Below are positions 32,519 through 40,379 of a stretch of DNA of 64,000 nucleotides, one piece after another (position 1 is the stretch's first letter; each line of letters starts with the position of its first letter). A program made the position numbers and the translations under genes. Below the pieces are notes generated by a model that was given only the letters and a program-made list of their open reading frames with translations, was not told where the DNA came from and made no database searches. The stretch is from Amycolatopsis roodepoortensis (GTDB taxonomy: Bacteria; Actinomycetota; Actinomycetes; Mycobacteriales; Pseudonocardiaceae): the NCBI RefSeq assembly GCF_014873915.1, contig NZ_JADBEJ010000005.1, positions 3,224,001-3,288,000 on the forward strand, read 5' to 3'.

Positions 32519-33673
32519 TCAGATACCCACGTAGTTCTCGGCGAAGAAGTCTTGGTGCGCGCGGGAAACCCGCAGGCTCTCCAGCCGCGCGTCGCGCAGT
32601 GCCCGCTGGAAGACGGCCTCGTCGTCGTAGCCGGCGGGGCCGTGCAGGAGGTTGATCATCCAAAGGGAGAACTCCTGCGCGCGCCAGATCCGGGGCAGGC
32701 AGTCGGCGGAGTAGCGCTCGAGTGCCGTCGTGTCGCTCTCGACGAGGGCATCGATCAACGCGTGCGCGAGGATCTCGGCCTCCATCAACGCGAGATTCGC
32801 GCCCTTAGCCGCGGCCGGGCTGATCAGGCTCGCCGCGTCGCCCGCGAGGAACAGGTTCCCCCGCTGGATCGTGTCCATCACCCGCGACGCCAAGTCCACG
32901 ATCCGGCGCTCGATGATGGCGCCGCGTTTGAGCTCGCCGTAGCGGTCGGCCCGCATCCGCAGCTGCAGTTCGTCCCAGATCCGGTCGTCTCCCCAGTTCT
33001 CCGGATCCTCGCCGCGCGGTAGTTCGAGGTAATACCGTGTCACCGTCGGCGTCCTGGCCATATGCCCGGCGAATCCGTGTTCGTGGATCGCGTAGCCGAT
33101 CGCGGACATGCTCGGCGGTGCCTCGGCGAGGATCGCGAGCCAGGAGACATCGTGGTCCCGCCGGAAGACCCGCGCGGGCACGGATCTCAGCGAGATCCCG
33201 CGCCTGCCGTCGCAACCGGCGATGTACTTGGCACGCAAGAGAAGGTCGTCGGCGATGACCGTCGCGTCCATCCCGGACACCGAGCTGACCTCGGCCCCGA
33301 ACCTGATCTCCCCGCCTCGGGCGAGGAATTCCGCGATCAGGTCGGTGACCAGGAACTGTTGCGGGTAGACCGTGTGCACCTCGCCGTTCCCGAGTTCACT
33401 GTACTTGAGCTCGAATTCGGCCTGATCATTACGAAAGGCACAGGTGTCGTGCCTCAGGCCCTTTTCGAGCAGCCCTTCGGCGAGCCCGTTCTCCGTGAGC
33501 ACGCGGACACTGTTCGCGGCCAGAAAACCCGCCCTGGCCCGGTTTTCGACATGCTCCCGGCTCCGGCGCTCCAGGATCACGCAGTCGATTCCGGCGGCCC
33601 GCAACAGGTTTCCCAGCACGAGCCCCGCCGGACCAGCCCCCACGATCAGTACGTCGGCATCGATCTTCCCCAC
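32519..33673 (-). CDS. FAD-dependent aromatic monooxygenase, PobA-like
   Basis: 384 residues. The FAD-binding GxGxxG is VGAGPAGLVLG at the N-terminus, with acidic LERR ending strand 2. The DG motif is AGCDGRRG and the second FAD motif is LAGDAASLISPAAAKGANLA, as in 4-hydroxybenzoate 3-monooxygenase. The SRVMDTIQRGNLFLAGDAAS layout and overall length match PobA. It should hydroxylate an aromatic acid, using NAD(P)H. The PobA substrate residues cannot be confirmed by eye, so related substrates are possible. The nearest protocatechuate genes are not in this window. Confidence 0.85.
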   Translation of the reverse strand: MGKIDADVLIVGAGPAGLVLGNLLRAAGIDCVILERRSREHVENRARAGFLAANSVRVLTENGLAEGLLEKGLRHDTCAFRNDQAEFELKYSELGNGEVHTVYPQQFLVTDLIAEFLARGGEIRFGAEVSSVSGMDATVIADDLLLRAKYIAGCDGRRGISLRSVPARVFRRDHDVSWLAILAEAPPSMSAIGYAIHEHGFAGHMARTPTVTRYYLELPRGEDPENWGDDRIWDELQLRMRADRYGELKRGAIIERRIVDLASRVMDTIQRGNLFLAGDAASLISPAAAKGANLALMEAEILAHALIDALVESDTTALERYSADCLPRIWRAQEFSLWMINLLHGPAGYDDEAVFQRALRDARLESLRVSRAHQDFFAENYVGI

Positions 33674-33744
33674 GAAAGCCCCCAGTACCTTCGCCCGCCC
33701 CAGTGCGGTCCAAGGTACACAAAACGCCGTGGCGTCGTGGGTGT

Positions 33745-34692
33745 TCAGTCCTTCCGAGCGCGCGCCCTCGCCCTGCGTTTCCCCTCGTGCATCGCCACGA
33801 CACGGGCGATCGGGATCGTGTGTCCCTGCTCGACGAGATCGGCGGGCAGTGTCTGCGGCTCAGGCATCGACTCGGCCCACGGATCCTTGTCCCCCAGGAG
33901 CCGCGGCGCCGTGTGGACGGTGAAATCGGCGGGAACCACGTTTTCGAGCTCCGCCCAGGCCACCGGGAACGACACCGTCAGCCCCGGCCGCAAGCGGGGG
34001 CTGTACGCCGCCGCGACCGTGTTCCCGCCCGCGCGGGTCGAATCGAGGAAGACCTTTCCCTCGCGGTCTTCCACGATGTACGCGGTCGTCGCGACCGCCG
34101 GGTCGACCTGTTCCGCGCGGGCGGCGAGGGCGCGGGTCGCGGCCGCGACGTCCTCGAAGCCTTGTCCCGGCGTCAGCGGGACGAAGATGTGCACGCCCTT
34201 GGAACCACTGGTCTTCACCGCTCCGGCGAGACCGGAGTCGGCGAGAGCCTGCCGCACCAGCATCGCGGCCTTCACGACATGGGCGAAATCGTCCCCGGCG
34301 GGCGGGTCGAGGTCCAGCACCAGATGGGTCGGACCCGCGTCGGCGTCCGTGGTCATCAAGGTCGGGTGGTATTCGACGGCGCGCTGGTTCGCGAACCACA
34401 GCAGCGTCCGGCGGTCGTCGCAGAGCGCGTACGACACCTGCCGTTTCGACGTCTCCGCCCACATCCCGTACCGCTTCACCCAGCCGGGCGTGTATTTGGG
34501 CAGGTTCTTCTGCATGAACGGGTCCTGGCCGCGGAGGATGCGGATGACCGAAAGCGGCCTGTTCTCGAGGACCGGGAGCAGGCGGCTCGCGACGGCGTCC
34601 AGATAGTCCACCAGGTCACGCTTGGTCGCACCCTCGAACAACGGCTGGTCGAGGTTGGTCAGCTTGACGCCGTCGCGCTCCTCATCGCTCAT
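33745..34692 (-). CDS. LigD polymerase domain protein (NHEJ primase-polymerase)
   Basis: 315 residues from ATG 34692. Archaeo-eukaryotic primase motifs are intact: LVLDLDPP (metal-binding Asp127 and Asp129) and the SGSKGVHIFVPL catalytic block at about 156-167. It comprises only the polymerase domain of LigD, as in stand-alone PolDom proteins of actinobacteria that act with separate Ku and ligase proteins in non-homologous end joining. It can add ribo- or deoxynucleotides at break ends. Ku and ligase genes are not in this window. Its upstream region contains the terminator of the LPMO gene. Confidence 0.9.
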   Translation of the reverse strand: MSDEERDGVKLTNLDQPLFEGATKRDLVDYLDAVASRLLPVLENRPLSVIRILRGQDPFMQKNLPKYTPGWVKRYGMWAETSKRQVSYALCDDRRTLLWFANQRAVEYHPTLMTTDADAGPTHLVLDLDPPAGDDFAHVVKAAMLVRQALADSGLAGAVKTSGSKGVHIFVPLTPGQGFEDVAAATRALAARAEQVDPAVATTAYIVEDREGKVFLDSTRAGGNTVAAAYSPRLRPGLTVSFPVAWAELENVVPADFTVHTAPRLLGDKDPWAESMPEPQTLPADLVEQGHTIPIARVVAMHEGKRRARARARKD

Positions 34693-34715
34693 GAGGTGAG
34701 CGTGGCACAAAAAAT

Positions 34716-34754
34716 CTCGTGAGTGGTAGTGACGGCCTCACTACCACTCACGAG
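34716..34754 (-). terminator. Rho-independent terminator of the LPMO gene, family E repeat
   Basis: Perfect 17-bp stem CTCGTGAGTGGTAGTGA with its complement and a 5-base loop. On the minus strand the stem is followed by ATTTTTT (34709-34715), so this is the clearest intrinsic terminator of the window. The same CTCGTGAGTGG half-stem recurs at 39715 and 44857. Confidence 0.88.
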
Positions 34755-34763
34755 AGTCGATAC

Positions 34764-35279
34764 CTAGCTGATGTTGGCGTCGATGCAGGCGTAGAACGCG
34801 TTCGCCGTGTCGTAGACGTTCCAGCGGGCGAGGATCTTGTGCCGCCCGCTCTGCTGCAGGTTCACGCTGTGGGTGACCGTGGCACCCGGCTGCGCGCCGC
34901 CGTCGTTGAAGCTGGCGACCTTGGCGCCGTCGACGAAGTACTCCCAGGTGCTGGTGCGGTGGCGAGCCGTCAGCGTCCACCGGAACGTGGTGGTACGGCC
35001 GAGGGAATGCACCTTCCAGCCCTTGCTGTCGTCGTTGAGGTCCGCGAAACGGCCGACGCCGCCGTTACAGCTCATGAGCCCCTTGGGGCCCTCGACGCTT
35101 TGCGGCTCCCATTTGATCGAGCCACAGGAAACGGTGTTCTGCGCGCACTGCGCCTGCCTGCTCGCAGGCGAGGAGACGTAACCGTGCGCGTTGGCGGTGC
35201 CCGCCGGGATCGCGACCAGGGCCGCCGGCACCATCGCCGCACCGGCCGCCAGGGTCAAAAGCCGTCGTTTGAAGCTCAT
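34764..35279 (-). CDS. Lytic polysaccharide monooxygenase, AA10 (chitin-binding)
   Basis: 171 residues from ATG 35279, preceded by AAAGGGG. The signal peptide ends in GTANA, leaving His32 as the mature N-terminus (HGYVSSPASR), the first ligand of the copper histidine brace; His107 in TARHRTSTWEYF fits the second. Two cysteine pairs are plausible (C45/C52 and C71 with the C-terminal CIDANI). There is no cellulose- or chitin-binding module, so it is a single-domain enzyme. It should cleave crystalline chitin oxidatively outside the cell, making chito-oligosaccharides for uptake. A perfect dre core lies 113 bases upstream. Confidence 0.92.
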   Translation of the reverse strand: MSFKRRLLTLAAGAAMVPAALVAIPAGTANAHGYVSSPASRQAQCAQNTVSCGSIKWEPQSVEGPKGLMSCNGGVGRFADLNDDSKGWKVHSLGRTTTFRWTLTARHRTSTWEYFVDGAKVASFNDGGAQPGATVTHSVNLQQSGRHKILARWNVYDTANAFYACIDANIS

Positions 35280-35391
35280 GCCTACCCCTTTCCCATCTCT
35301 ACACCCACCGCGGACTCGAGATTCCTGGGTCACAGCGAGCGAAATACCAATGAAGGTCGGGACACATCCGCCGAAACGCCGAGCGAGCGAA

Positions 35392-35407
35392 TGTGGTCTA
35401 GACCATA
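35392..35407. promoter_or_regulatory. DasR-type operator (dre site)
   Basis: TGTGGTCTAGACCATA contains the perfect palindromic core TGGTCTAGACCA at 35394-35405, the best dre match in the window. It lies 113 bases upstream of the LPMO start. The remainder of the 211-base gap 35280-35490 shows no other gene. Confidence 0.85.
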
Positions 35408-35490
35408 ATTGGTTCAGACGACTCGGTCAAGAGTAACCAACCGGGCACTTGGAGTCGTGAAGATCGAACAGGGGTTGTCAAGCCGGACGT

Positions 35491-38103
35491 TCAGCCCGCA
35501 CCCAAACAGACGAACGGTCGCCGGAACGGATCAACGGCGATGGTGTCCGCCAACGCCGTCGCCGGCCCGGCCCCTTCGGCGAGTCCGCGGTGGTAATCGT
35601 CCATCGCGGCCGCCGCGGCCTCGTCACCGACTCGGCTCAACGGCGCGATCACCGTGCGCGAACCGCTCGCGAGCAACGCGCTGGCGAAACCGAGGACCTC
35701 GTCGCCGGGCCGGATCCGGTTCAGCGCCAGTTCACAGGCCGCGAAGACGACTTGTGCCGGAGGCTGCGCGAGCCCGGCCATCTCGTGCGCGAAGAGCGCG
35801 CCGTCGGCCAGTTCCAGCCGGGAGAACAGGGCGTTCTCGGGTTCGTGCGCGCCGTGCGCGGCGATATGCGCGAGCTTCGCGCCGTCCAGCGCGCGCAGGA
35901 CGGAGGACACGGTCGCGTCGGCTCCGGCCAGCGTATGCGCGGCCCGGTAATGCGTGGCGAGCTTGTCCAGTTCACCCCTGGTCCCGACGAGGCCGGGCCC
36001 GCGGACCAGGACTACCTTCCGCGCGCGGGGCATCGCCGACCGCTCCGCGCCCAGCCACGCCGTCGCCGAGGGAGCCACGACGATCGGCCGCGACCGCAGC
36101 GTCGGCAGCACTCCCCAGGGAACGGCGAACAGCGGTCCGGTCGGCACGACGACCAGGCCGCGGCCGCCGAGCAGCGCTTCGAGCGGCCGGATCAGCTGGC
36201 CGTCCAGCCGTTCGGCCTGTTTGCGCGCCGAAGCGAGCACCGACTGGACCAGCGGCGCCGGCAACCTGTCCGGAGCGAGGGCGTCGAGATCGACGTTCAG
36301 CATCCGCGCGGACTCCGCCGCCAGCTCGGCCGAACCGAGCCGTACCAGGTCGCACCGCCCGCCGACGACGACCATCGCCACCAGGTCGTCGTCCGACGAC
36401 GCGAAACTCACCAGCGCGCGTTCGCCCAGCTCGTCGGCCACCTCCGCGAGCCGCGCGACCGGTCGCGGCCTGCCCCAGCGACCGGTATGCCAGCCGAGCC
36501 GATGCGCCTCGCGCAACCGCTCGGCGTGTTTGGAACGCAAGACCGCCGTCGGATGCCCGTCGTGCTGCGCCTGGTGGATCGCCTGATCGAGCCCCCGGAC
36601 CTCGCCGACCCGCTCCGCGAGCTCCGGATCGGCCGCCACAACAGGTTCGTACCGGTAACTCTGGGCGCGGGTCCGCTCCGTCCAGCCGAACAACCGGGCC
36701 GCGTCGGCGCGCTCCAGCACGATCTTGACGGCCAGATCCGCCAGCTCCCGGCCGTGCAACGCCGTCCCGGACACCAGCTCGATACCGCCCATCCGATCGC
36801 GAACGCGGTCGAGCTCGGTGAGCCCGGCCCGGATCTCGGCCAGCGCCCTGCTCTTGTCCCCCTCGGCCACCGCGAGTTCCGCACGGCAAAGCCTGCGCAA
36901 CATCCGGTAATCGACGGAGGTCAGCCGCCCCGGCCGCGGAATCCGCTCGAGCAACTCGGCGGCACGCTTGCGTTTTCCCTTGCGCAGCTCGACCCGGACG
37001 GCCAGCATCCGCGCCAGCGCCGCCTGGTCGGCGAGCCTCGGCATCGGCATCCCGTTCGCCGCGCGCAGCGCGCGAGACGTCAAGGTCGGCGGGATCACGT
37101 TGGTGCGCAAGGCCTCCTGGACGTCGGCGCGGAGGCCGACGATGGTCGCGTTGGCGACGCAGGTCTGGCAGCCCCAGCGGAGTGTGCGACGCCTGGCCGA
37201 AGCGGCATATGTCCGCGCAAGCTCCAGGTCATCGGTCATCAACGCGGCGGTCGCGCGGAACAGCTCAACCCCGCCCAGATCCCTTGTGATGCTCCGCTGC
37301 TCCAGCATGACCGGCAGGATCTCGTCGAGATGCACCCCGGCCTCCTCGGCCAGACCCGCGGTCAACAGCGCTTCGGCACGCTCCCACCTCAGCAGCGGCG
37401 GGATGTCCAGGTCGAGCGAGCGGTAGATCCTCTCGCTCTCGTCGTAAAGCCGCAGCGCGGCGGGAACGTTTCCGACCCGGAGCTCCAGCGTGCCCAGCGG
37501 ACGGCGGGCGTCCGCCGCCTGTGCCCGAAGACCGTTCCGTTCCGCGAGTTCCACCGCGCTGGCGAGATCTCGCCTTGCCCGGCGGATGTCGCCCAGCCTC
37601 GTGTAAGCGAGTCCTCGAGTGGTCAAGGTGCCCAGGTAGGGATCGAGCGCCCCGGAGGGATCCTTTTCCATGGCGAGCGCGGCCTCTTTGTGCGCCAGCG
37701 ACGAATCGAAGTACGCCGTGCTTTCCTCGTTCCGCCCCACCGCCATGAGCAGGAGTCCGTAATTGTGGTCGAGCTGGCCGCGCAACTCCGCATAAAGCCT
37801 GGGATCGTCCACCGCTTTCAGCAGCAGCCGGACGTCGTCCAGACCGGCGAGGCCGGAAGCGACGCCCCCGCTGGTCTCCGACCCCACAGTCGCGATACTG
37901 GAGGCCAGCCGGATGCGGGCGGCGAGCCAGTCGTGCCTCATTCGCTCGGCGACCGGATGGACCGAATCGAGCAAGGCCATACCCCGGCGAAGCAGAAGAA
38001 TTCCTTCGCGTTGACGGGCCGAACACGCGGCGTCGATACCGGCGCGCTGGAGTTCGCGCGCTTTGCGAATGACCTCGGCTTGATCGAGCTGTATTACCGC
38101 CAC
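35491..38103 (-). CDS. TPR-CHAT domain protein (caspase-like protease)
   Basis: 870 residues from GTG 38103. The first ~560 residues are TPR-like helical repeats (GLAYTRLGDIRRARRDL, GNVPAALRLYDESERIYRSL and others). The C-terminal CHAT domain shows the dyad His750 in LAHIAAHGAH and Cys790 in VVFAACEL. CHAT proteins are caspase-superfamily proteases, known from separase, from Craspase (TPR-CHAT/Csx29) and other bacterial defence proteases. Unlike CRISPR-linked members, this one has no cas genes nearby. A hairpin and a small ORF precede it on the same strand, so that peptide is a candidate substrate or partner (inference). Such TPR-CHAT proteins are also common actinobacterial genes of unknown role. 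Confidence 0.82.
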   Translation of the reverse strand: MAVIQLDQAEVIRKARELQRAGIDAACSARQREGILLLRRGMALLDSVHPVAERMRHDWLAARIRLASSIATVGSETSGGVASGLAGLDDVRLLLKAVDDPRLYAELRGQLDHNYGLLLMAVGRNEESTAYFDSSLAHKEAALAMEKDPSGALDPYLGTLTTRGLAYTRLGDIRRARRDLASAVELAERNGLRAQAADARRPLGTLELRVGNVPAALRLYDESERIYRSLDLDIPPLLRWERAEALLTAGLAEEAGVHLDEILPVMLEQRSITRDLGGVELFRATAALMTDDLELARTYAASARRRTLRWGCQTCVANATIVGLRADVQEALRTNVIPPTLTSRALRAANGMPMPRLADQAALARMLAVRVELRKGKRKRAAELLERIPRPGRLTSVDYRMLRRLCRAELAVAEGDKSRALAEIRAGLTELDRVRDRMGGIELVSGTALHGRELADLAVKIVLERADAARLFGWTERTRAQSYRYEPVVAADPELAERVGEVRGLDQAIHQAQHDGHPTAVLRSKHAERLREAHRLGWHTGRWGRPRPVARLAEVADELGERALVSFASSDDDLVAMVVVGGRCDLVRLGSAELAAESARMLNVDLDALAPDRLPAPLVQSVLASARKQAERLDGQLIRPLEALLGGRGLVVVPTGPLFAVPWGVLPTLRSRPIVVAPSATAWLGAERSAMPRARKVVLVRGPGLVGTRGELDKLATHYRAAHTLAGADATVSSVLRALDGAKLAHIAAHGAHEPENALFSRLELADGALFAHEMAGLAQPPAQVVFAACELALNRIRPGDEVLGFASALLASGSRTVIAPLSRVGDEAAAAAMDDYHRGLAEGAGPATALADTIAVDPFRRPFVCLGAG

Positions 38104-38136
38104 TGATCTATGACAGCACACTCCGTAGCCGAGAGT

Positions 38137-38170
38137 CGCCCGCCACCGGTTCGAAACCGGGTGACGGGCG
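38137..38170 (-). promoter_or_regulatory. Hairpin between small ORF and CHAT gene
   Basis: CGCCCG pairs with CGGGCG and CACCGG with CCGGGTG (one bulge) around a TTCGAAA loop. It lies 33 bases before the CHAT GTG and 24 bases after the small ORF stop. No U-tract, so attenuation or mRNA processing is as likely as termination. It resembles a tRNA T-arm superficially but no tRNA is present. Confidence 0.55.
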
Positions 38171-38194
38171 GACCTCTTCAGCCAGGAGCATTGC

Positions 38195-38368
38195 TCAGGG
38201 AGTAGGCGGCGGCGTCTGCGCGCATCCGCCAGGGCAGTCCCGGACCCGTTCGTTCTGGTGCTCACAATCGGGGCTGTGCTGGTGTTCTCCCTGGTCGGGC
38301 TTCGGTTGAGCCGGGTCGACCGGCTCCTCTTCGCCGATGGGGTCCTTGACGTCCGTAGGCGTCGACAT
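38195..38368 (-). CDS. Small protein (57 aa) upstream of the CHAT protease gene
   Basis: ATG 38368 has an excellent GGGGAGGAG ribosome-binding site eight bases upstream. The product is acidic, Pro- and Gln-rich (begins MSTPTDVKDPIGEEEP), with HSPDCEHQ and RDCPGGCAQ giving three cysteines in the C-terminal part. No hydrophobic segment. It is 91 bases upstream of the CHAT gene on the same strand and probably cotranscribed. It could be a protease substrate, a metal-binding regulator, or unrelated. The 366 bases from 38369 to 38734 hold no recognisable gene, only the expected divergent promoters and a GGTTT/AAAACC hairpin near 38665. Confidence 0.55.
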   Translation of the reverse strand: MSTPTDVKDPIGEEEPVDPAQPKPDQGEHQHSPDCEHQNERVRDCPGGCAQTPPPTP

Positions 38369-38734
38369 TTGACGATCTCCTCCCCTGATGATCTTTCTTT
38401 GTCATACCAGGCAGCCTCGATTACGACGGCCCCTCTGTCGCAGGCCCTCTTCCTGCGAACGGGGCAATAGTGCCACAACGGAGCAGTGATCGGGAGTTTT
38501 TACCTACACTGAGTCATCGTCGGCACCCGAACGAGGGACGCCTATTTAGCGAGCCTCACGATCTCCGCCGAATGGCCGCACCGGCCCGCGAGAGGGCGGA
38601 GAATCGAGCTCATTCCACTGCGCCATCCGGCCTAAGATCCAAAACTTCTTGCGACATAAGGGTTTCCGGCCGCAAAACCGGGGAACTCACGGCCTGTCGG
38701 GGGTTGACCGGCGAAACATCCGGAGGAGATAACG

Positions 38735-39367
38735 ATGCCCACGTGGTTGGTCATCATCATCGTCATCGCCGCGATCCTTGTGGTGGGCGCGGCCGCTTGG
38801 TTCGTCGTCGCGGAACAGCGCAAGCGGCGATTGCGAGAGACGTTCGGGCCGGAATACGACCGTGCGGTCGAGGAGCACGAAAGCCCGAGGAAAGCCGAAC
38901 GTGAGCTTTCGTCGCGAGTGAAACGACATTCGGATCTCGACATCCGGCCGCTACCGCAGTCCACAAAGGACCGGTATGCCCAGGAATGGGCGCTGATCCA
39001 GGAACAGTTCGTCGACCGCCCGTCCGGCGCCGTCGTCGAAGCGGATCGGGTACTGGTCTCCTTGATGGCCGAACGCGGCTACCCGACCGAGGGGTACGAC
39101 CAGCAGCTCGCGGATCTGTCCGTCCGGCACGCGAACGCGTTGCGGCACTACCGAGCCGGACACGACACGTTGGTGCGCCACAAGGAATCCGAAATGTCCA
39201 CAGAGGACATGCGCGAAGCGATGAAGCACTACCGCGAAGTGTTCGAAGATCTGTTGACCGATGCCGGCGAAGGAGCGGAAAGCCATGGAAAGCAGGCCCC
39301 TGGAAACCGAGGGAACGGAACGCGTCGCGGGGACGACGGATCGGCTCGGCGAGGAACGGACCGCTGA
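38735..39367 (+). CDS. Membrane-anchored protein of uncharacterised family
   Basis: 210 residues. One N-terminal transmembrane helix (WLVIIIVIAAILVVGAAAWFVV, residues 4-25) is followed by a basic RKRR stretch and a helical soluble domain. A conserved block, EWALIQEQFVDRPSGAV then EADRVLVSLMAERGYP, defines an uncharacterised family common in actinobacteria and other soil bacteria. The C-terminal tail from about residue 175 is disordered. The start has CGGAGGAG upstream. The downstream gene overlaps its 3' end by 83 bases and encodes a soluble protein with the same block, so the two are tandem paralogues. Confidence 0.75.
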   Translation: MPTWLVIIIVIAAILVVGAAAWFVVAEQRKRRLRETFGPEYDRAVEEHESPRKAERELSSRVKRHSDLDIRPLPQSTKDRYAQEWALIQEQFVDRPSGAVVEADRVLVSLMAERGYPTEGYDQQLADLSVRHANALRHYRAGHDTLVRHKESEMSTEDMREAMKHYREVFEDLLTDAGEGAESHGKQAPGNRGNGTRRGDDGSARRGTDR

Positions 39368-39707
39368 CGGCGAGACCGGGCAGGCTTTGAGCACCGAAGA
39401 TCTGGTGGCCACGGAACCCGAGCGCACCGACGAAGACGAAGCGCAGACGCTGTTCGCCGACGCCGACGTCGATCGGTTCCGGGAGAGCTGGCAGGGTATC
39501 CAAACGGCCTTTGTGGACGATCCGCGGCGGGCGGTCAAGGAGGCCGACGAACTCGTCGCGGTGGTGATCCAGAACCTGGCCACGACATTCGCGGACCACA
39601 AGAAGGAACTCGAATCCGCGTGGAGCCAGGGCGAACCGGCGACCGAAGACCTCCGGATCGCGCTGCGCCGCTACCGGTCGTTCTTCAACCAGTTGCTGAG
39701 CGCCTAA
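39285..39707 (+). CDS. Soluble paralogue of the preceding membrane-anchored protein
   Basis: 140 residues from ATG 39285, with AGGAG ten bases upstream inside the preceding gene. The first 60 residues are acidic and disordered; then SWQGIQTAFVDDPRRAV and KEADELVAVVIQNLA parallel the block of the upstream protein, ending in RYRSFFNQLL where that one has HYREVFEDLL. No transmembrane helix. Function unknown; the overlap suggests coupled translation and a complex or shared partner. A hairpin terminator follows eight bases after the stop. Confidence 0.75.
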   Translation: MESRPLETEGTERVAGTTDRLGEERTADGETGQALSTEDLVATEPERTDEDEAQTLFADADVDRFRESWQGIQTAFVDDPRRAVKEADELVAVVIQNLATTFADHKKELESAWSQGEPATEDLRIALRRYRSFFNQLLSA

Positions 39708-39714
39708 CCCAAGG

Positions 39715-39762
39715 CCTCGTGAGTGGTGAGGACGGTTAGAACCGTCCTCACCACTCACGAGG
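39715..39762. terminator. Perfect 22-bp hairpin between convergent genes, family E repeat
   Basis: Stem of 22 bp with TAGA loop; begins CCTCGTGAGTGGTGAGGACG. It lies between the paralogue gene and the convergent membrane-protein gene, so it probably ends transcription from both sides. Confidence 0.85.
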
Positions 39763-39764
39763 TT

Positions 39765-40223
39765 TCAGGCGCCGGTCGTCGATCCGGGCCGGACGATCAT
39801 CAGCACCGTCACCACGGCCCAGAGCAGGTTGAACATCCCCGTGTACATCGCCACCCGCCCGGCCGTGACCGGTTCCGACGGCGGTTCGGTGTCCAGCGCC
39901 GCGAGGATCGCGTTCTGCCCCGGCAGGACGAGCAACGCCAGCACGCCGGCGGCGGCCGCGGTGAGCACGATCGACACGATCACCCACATGTCCCCGAAGA
40001 CCCGCATGCTGCCCGCCGTCGCCAGCCCGAAGAACGGCACCGCGATCCCGAAGATCGCGTAGACCCGGCAGATCCGGTTGAGCGCGCGAAGCACGGACAG
40101 CCCGGATCCCGGTTCGGCGTAGGCCTTGCGTGCGGCGGCGGGGAACATGCTCGCCGCGACGGTGACGGGACCGACGGCGATGACAGCGGCGAGCACATGA
40201 AGAATCAGAAGGACTTTCGACAC
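39765..40223 (-). CDS. Four-helix integral membrane protein, DUF2269-like
   Basis: 152 residues from a GTG. Four hydrophobic helices: VLLILHVLAAVIAVGPVTVA, IFGIAVPFFGLATA, MWVIVSIVLTAAAAGVLALLV and MYTGMFNLLWAVVTVLMI. The HVLAAVIAVGP start with a conserved His resembles DUF2269 and related small membrane proteins. The second cytosolic loop is acidic. No cofactor-binding pattern beyond the single His is clear. Function unknown. Confidence 0.7.
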   Translation of the reverse strand: MSKVLLILHVLAAVIAVGPVTVAASMFPAAARKAYAEPGSGLSVLRALNRICRVYAIFGIAVPFFGLATAGSMRVFGDMWVIVSIVLTAAAAGVLALLVLPGQNAILAALDTEPPSEPVTAGRVAMYTGMFNLLWAVVTVLMIVRPGSTTGA

Positions 40224-40379
40224 GCCACCGAGCCTATGGTCGTCGCCCCGGCCTCCGGTACCGGTGTTTTCGACAGATGTCGCAGGATTCCGGCCATCCG
40301 GCTACGTCCGTCGACGTATGCGCGGTGCCGCCTGTGAACGGATGTGGTGACGGCCTCACCCGGGACACCATTCGTCACC

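Noticed and set aside
35491..38103. CHAT protein considered as part of a CRISPR type III-E (Craspase) system.
   Set aside because: No gRAMP/Cas7-11 or other cas genes and no repeat array in the window.
38137..38170. TTCGAAA loop closed by GC pairs looks like a tRNA T-arm.
   Set aside because: No acceptor stem, D-arm or anticodon arm can be formed around it; it fits a plain hairpin between two genes.
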